Part shown: positions 60,297-64,000 of the stretch, in pieces
Position numbering within the stretch: the stretch's first letter is position 1
Layout: each line of letters opens with the position of its first letter
NCBI GenBank assembly: GCA_020536535.1
Contig: JAHLWZ010000301.1
Coordinates: forward strand, 1 to 64,000
DNA length: 64,000 nucleotides
Origin: Pelomyxa schiedti
Taxonomy: Eukaryota; Evosea; Pelobiontida; Pelomyxidae
Direction of reading: 5' to 3'
Position numbers and translations under genes: made by a program
Notes under the pieces: generated by a model
Told to the model about the DNA's origin: nothing
What the model saw: the letters and a program-made list of their open reading frames with translations, nothing else
Databases searched by the model: none

Positions 60297-61414
60297 TTAT
60301 ATTTTCTTCTTTTTAGGCTTTTTTGTAGCTTCTGTGCCACGTTTACTTTTGTTTTGGAGTGACTTAAAAATATAGGGATCAAGTAATGCCAAAACAGAGA
60401 ATAGGTTTGCCCACAGGCACCAGTTACTGCCGTTACTGTCAGTAAACATTCCATACGTCCAGGACCCCCACAAGATTCCAGAATATAGCAATCCAGCGTG
60501 GAATGGCTTCATTCCAAGCAGATAAGGGTATGTCATTACAATAACAAAGACAATATAACAACTCAGAGGAAGCTGAGAAGTTGGTTGGAAGAGGAACGGT
60601 AGATATATTTAGATGCACACCATTTCCCCCCACCAGAGCAAATGACCACTAGGTGAGATGATAGTACAAGTCCACCACTTATCTACCAGTGGGATTCCAC
60701 GCCATGCAATTAGTGCACTATTCAACCAGGTAGCACCCACAAGAAATCTTGTCCACCTGTAGCNNNNNNNNNNNNNNNNNNNNNNNNNNNNNNNNNNNNN
60801 NNNNNNNNNNNNNNNNNNNNNNNNNNNNNNNNNNNNNNNNNNNNNNNNNNNNNNNNNNNNNNNTGACCACTAGGTGAGATGATAGTACAAGTCCACCACT
60901 TATCTACCAGTGGGATTCCACGCCATGCAATTAGTGCACTATTCAACCAGGTAGCACCCACAAGAAATCTTGTCCACCTGTAGCAATATGATAGGAGGAA
61001 ATATAAGTGATATCAAATGAAAGAAGATGTCTCCGCACATACTTTCCCTTCATCAAGGGGCCAGTCACCTTTTTTCCGCCACCATACAAGGCAGCCAATG
61101 GCTCCAGGATCAAAGTTATGGGTACTGCTGTCTGAGTCACAACGAAGTTAAAGTCTGAGCAACCGCGAGGACTAACAACAGGACACCGTCCAAAATCCCA
61201 CCACAATACAGCCTCGACAAGTTGCATTCTAAAAGGGCAAGAAAAGAGCCGTGAGAACTTTGAAAGAAAAGACAGGGTTGACAGACGATGAGAATGCAGC
61301 GAGGGTAATGGCGTTCCATCTGTCCCGAGGTGTGGAATTTCGCCAGTAGCATATGGCAGATATGGCCCACGACCACGCCAACGTGGCCACCGACACCTCA
61401 AGAGACCAACACAT
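60297..61414 (-). CDS. Polytopic membrane protein interrupted by an assembly gap
   Basis: The start reads MCWSLEVSVATLAWSWAISA ICYW, then PRDRWNAITLAAFSS, MQLVEAVLWWD, QTAVPITLILEPLAALYG, RFLVGATWLNSALIAWRGIP and MTYPYLLGMKPFHAGLLYSG. It ends in a Lys-rich tail (KSKRGTEATKKPKKKK). About seven hydrophobic segments and the MCWS..EVS opening recall a family of small multi-pass proteins also seen in algae and large DNA viruses. The function is unknown. A run of 100 N and a 121-bp duplication lie inside the last third. Removing one copy restores a continuous reading. Confidence 0.6.
60643..60984. repeat. Identical 121-bp flanks around a 100-N gap
   Basis: 60643-60763 and 60864-60984 are identical base for base and flank N at 60764-60863. 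This is the pattern of two overlapping contig ends that were scaffolded but not merged. It is very likely an assembly artefact, not a biological repeat. Confidence 0.9.
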
Positions 61415-61663
61415 CGAGTTTCCCAAAAGGAGGAAAGATCATCGTAACGATCCAAGTCAGAGAATCCGCTTCTGAGCTTCACCAAGTTGGATGTTTCCCC
61501 AACGATCAAAACCTGCGTATGAGGCTCAGGAACAAGCTCAAATTGTGTCACATACCACCACTTGTGTGACTGGGAGGTCCACCAACCATTGTGTTTGTAT
61601 GTACAAACACCAGTACGTGAAATCTGATGCAAAAAAGAGAAAAAAGATTCAGCCGGTTAAGCC

Positions 61664-62757
61664 ATGAGACGCTCGACACCACAATCCACGTTTACGACAC
61701 TTAGTGACGCTGTTCACATAGTAACGACGCCTCTAACGTTGTTGTGTGCTTGCCGTGCCGTGCCGTTCCCTTCGTTGTTATTGCGCCAGTCCACCACAAG
61801 CGCAACGCGTGGACTTGTGGGGTATCAATTATGGGTGACGTGACGACGATGTACAGGTTGATGGGAGGGTGACTGCTTTGGACCAAAAAATAGCGGCACT
61901 CGACAAAGAAATACTGGACATCAAGGCACAAATGCAACGGGCTCGTGGGGGCACATTGACCATGCTCAAACAAAAGGGCGTGAGGGCTCTCAGACAGAAA
62001 AAAATGTGCGCTTGTTTTTTTCAAAATGGTGAATGAGTTGTAAATTTGTAAACCCTATGAGCCTCCTATCCAGGGTTCTTTTCTTTTCTTTTCTTCTTCA
62101 TCTTCATCTTCATCTTCCTTGTTTCTTAACCTCACCTTTTGCTAAAAGTTATGAGGGCCAGAGGGACCAACTGCAGACACAATCGTTCAGTATGGATCAA
62201 GCCAATTTTGTTGCACAGCAAGCTGCCGACAACATTGCCACTGTTCTTCTTCTTTGAAACCTTACTATGCTCTCAATTTGTTTTCAGGTAAATGCTATGA
62301 GAGAAGGCAGCCGAGCAATGAAAGGGCAATTGAAAGCTCTTAACATTGACTCCATTGAGGTGTCATATCCATTTCTCTCTTTCCCCCCTTGAGGCTTTAC
62401 TCATTGCACCTGTTTCCAGAATTTGCAATACGAGATTCAAGACATGTTCGACTTCAGTGCTGAGGTTTAAATATCGAGATTACATTTTCCTCCTTACCTC
62501 AGTCAAGGTACAAGATGTACTGAGTAGGTCATATTGTCTTCCGGATGGCGTAGATGAAGCAGAAATCGAAGCTGGTATACATAGCCAAATTGTATGCCAT
62601 TTCGCTGACAGCACCTACAGAACTAAACGCTCTGGAGACTGACATGGAGCAAGGGGAAGCAGCACCTGCCTACCTTGATGCCTTACCACTGCCAAGCAAT
62701 GCACTGCCAACAACAAGGCAGCCAGTAAGGCAAGCCACGTACCAACAGCAATTTTGA
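61664..62757 (+). CDS. CHMP5: ESCRT-III subunit CHMP5/VPS60
   Basis: The start MRRSTPQSTFTTLSDAVHI splices to VDGRVTALDQKIAALDKEIL DIKAQMQRARGGTLTMLKQK, then RALRQKKM, YEGQRDQLQTQSFSMDQANF, VNAMREGSRAMKGQLKALNI DSIE, LQYEIQDMFDFSAE, VQDVLSRSYCLPDGVDEAEI EAGI, and a tail PAYLDALPLPSNALP. The order and the ALDKEI..KAQM..LKQK, QRDQL, LGRSY-like and PAYLD blocks are those of VPS60. It is a late ESCRT-III component that binds LIP5/VTA1 and tunes VPS4 in membrane scission. About six exons are involved, and the stop is at 62755-62757. Confidence 0.9.
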
Positions 62758-63079
62758 GTGTGTAGATGATAGACAATTCGAATATACTATTTGTTGCATA
62801 AGCTTAAACCCACGTGCAAAATTATCTTCACAGCATTCGATCCACAACACCACTCGAACAAGACAAAAAGAAAATATTTCACATAGAACTTTGTGCAATT
62901 GCGGATAGAAGTGACGCAAAACGGCCATTCAGTCTTTCTTTTTGCTTCTGGGTGTTCCAGTCTCGGTGCTAAAAAAAGCAGCCCAATTTTTTCCCTTAAT
63001 TGCAAATCAAACAGCAAAAAAACAAACCCTACCCCACTGTGCCAGATCTCAGCCGCACCACCGGTAGTCGCGTTTCCGC
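62758..63079. other. Intergenic, nothing recognised
   Basis: About 320 bp between CHMP5 and V-ATPase B, both on the plus strand. It should contain the terminator of the first and promoter of the second. No motif was recognised. Confidence 0.4.
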
Positions 63080-64000
63080 ATGGCAACTGGATTCCAGAAG
63101 CACGTGGCCGCTGTAACTCGCGACTACATTATTAATCCTCGATTGGGTTGGTGTACTTTTTTTTCCTCGTGCGTGCCTGACTTTTGTTAAGACTACCGCA
63201 CCGTAACTGGTGTCAATGGCCCACTGGTCATTTTGGAGAACATTAAGGTAAGAAATTTGTTGCTTTTTTGCGTGTGTTCCAACCCTCAACACAGCGACCC
63301 CAATTTGCCGAAATCGTCAACTTAACCCTGGCTGATGGTTCAATCAGAAAAGGACAAGTACTGGAAATTGCAGGAAATAAGGCCGTCGTCCAGGTATGAC
63401 ACGAAATAGTTACCCTCCACATATTGCAACACCTCGCATACCAGAGACGATGATGACACAATTGGTAATCCAATTCGCATGAGGGGGTGCCAAGGCACCT
63501 AAATTAACCCTCATGCTGAAGTGCTGAAAATAGGCCTAACTGAGTCTCTCACCTTCGCACTTTTTATCTCAAAGTGCCCCAGCTCACATGAGTCCAGGTT
63601 TTCGAGGGCACGTCTGGTATTGATGCCAAGCACACACATTGTGAATTCACTGGAGACATCTTGAGACTTCCCGTCAGTGAGGATATGCTTGGTCGTGTCT
63701 TCAACGGTTCTGGCAAACCTGTTGACAAAGGTCCCAATGTTCTTGCAGAGGATTTCTTGGATATTCAAGGTAGGACTTGACGGAGCAAAGAAAATTTTGA
63801 CACATACAGGTCAACCCATCAATCCCTACTCACGTGTGTATCCTGAGGAAATGATCCAAACTGGTATTAGTGCTATTGACACCATGAATAGCATTGCCCG
63901 TGGTCAGAAGATCCCCATTTTCTCTGCTGCTGGTCTTCCCCACAACGAAGTATGATACCTGTACACTTTCAGTTGTTCTGAAATCTTCAGATTGCCGCCC
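63080..64000 (+). CDS. V-type ATPase subunit B, 5' part
   Basis: The start reads [22 protein letters not shown] and splices to [143 protein letters not shown] and GLPHNE. An intron starts near 63951, and the next exon begins at about 63992 with IAA. This is the non-catalytic nucleotide-binding B subunit of the V1 sector, which acidifies endomembranes. The gene runs off the window end; about 40 percent of the protein is present. Confidence 0.95.

Noticed and set aside
62075-62120. CTT/TCATCT-rich tract as a possible coding repeat
   Set aside because: It sits within the CHMP5 intron just before the YEGQRDQL exon and fits a polypyrimidine tract.

Overview
This window is nuclear DNA of an intron-rich unicellular eukaryote. 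Genes sit close together on both strands and most are cut by many short GT-AG introns, commonly 35-80 nt. Reading frames only make sense as protein families once those introns are removed. The gene mix suggests a free-living amoeboid protist, probably amoebozoan: PTEN with its lipid-binding motif, TKL receptor-like kinase, multi-PLAT protein, PqiA-type membrane protein, RBR ligase, a plant-like PTB RNA-binding protein, GATA factor, CHMP5/VPS60 and V-ATPase B. A URO-D/MtaA-like methyltransferase and a ferritin-like protein of bacterial flavour would fit an anaerobic or microaerophilic lineage such as Archamoebae. That placement is inference, not proof.

Layout. 1-6 kb: 3' exons of an unidentified gene, a Q/P-rich coiled-coil protein, a 163-bp inverted-repeat element, a Sel1-repeat protein and the URO-D-like methyltransferase. 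6-14 kb: a CDKL kinase, an orphan protein, a Sir2-like protein with an unusual active site, and a multi-pass transporter. 14-20 kb: an RNA and regulation block (PTBP, RRM protein, RBR ubiquitin ligase, GATA factor). 20-31 kb: lipid and signalling genes on the minus strand (membrane-anchored acid lipase, PTEN-C2-DUF547 fusion, alpha/beta hydrolase-SAM protein). 31-46 kb, plus strand: a TULIP-like/PqiA membrane protein, a C2 plus about ten PLAT repeats protein, a DIX-like/CH protein and a receptor kinase. 46-58 kb: orphan protein, small hydrolase, RanBP2-zinc-finger/RING protein, ferritin-like protein, Ala-rich coiled-coil dynamin, DDX24/Mak5 helicase and Mis18. 58-64 kb: an orphan, a membrane protein interrupted by an assembly gap, CHMP5/VPS60 and the start of V-ATPase subunit B.

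Several neighbours touch membranes and lipids: lipase, PTEN, PqiA/TULIP, C2/PLAT, dynamin, CHMP5 and V-ATPase. Nothing in the sequence shows co-regulation, and in a eukaryote this may be chance. The strongest candidates for new biology are the PTEN-DUF547 fusion, the TULIP-like ectodomain joined to a two-unit PqiA/LetA membrane module, and the intron-bearing bacterial-type methyltransferase. Gene boundaries come from hand splicing; starts, stops and small exons may be off.
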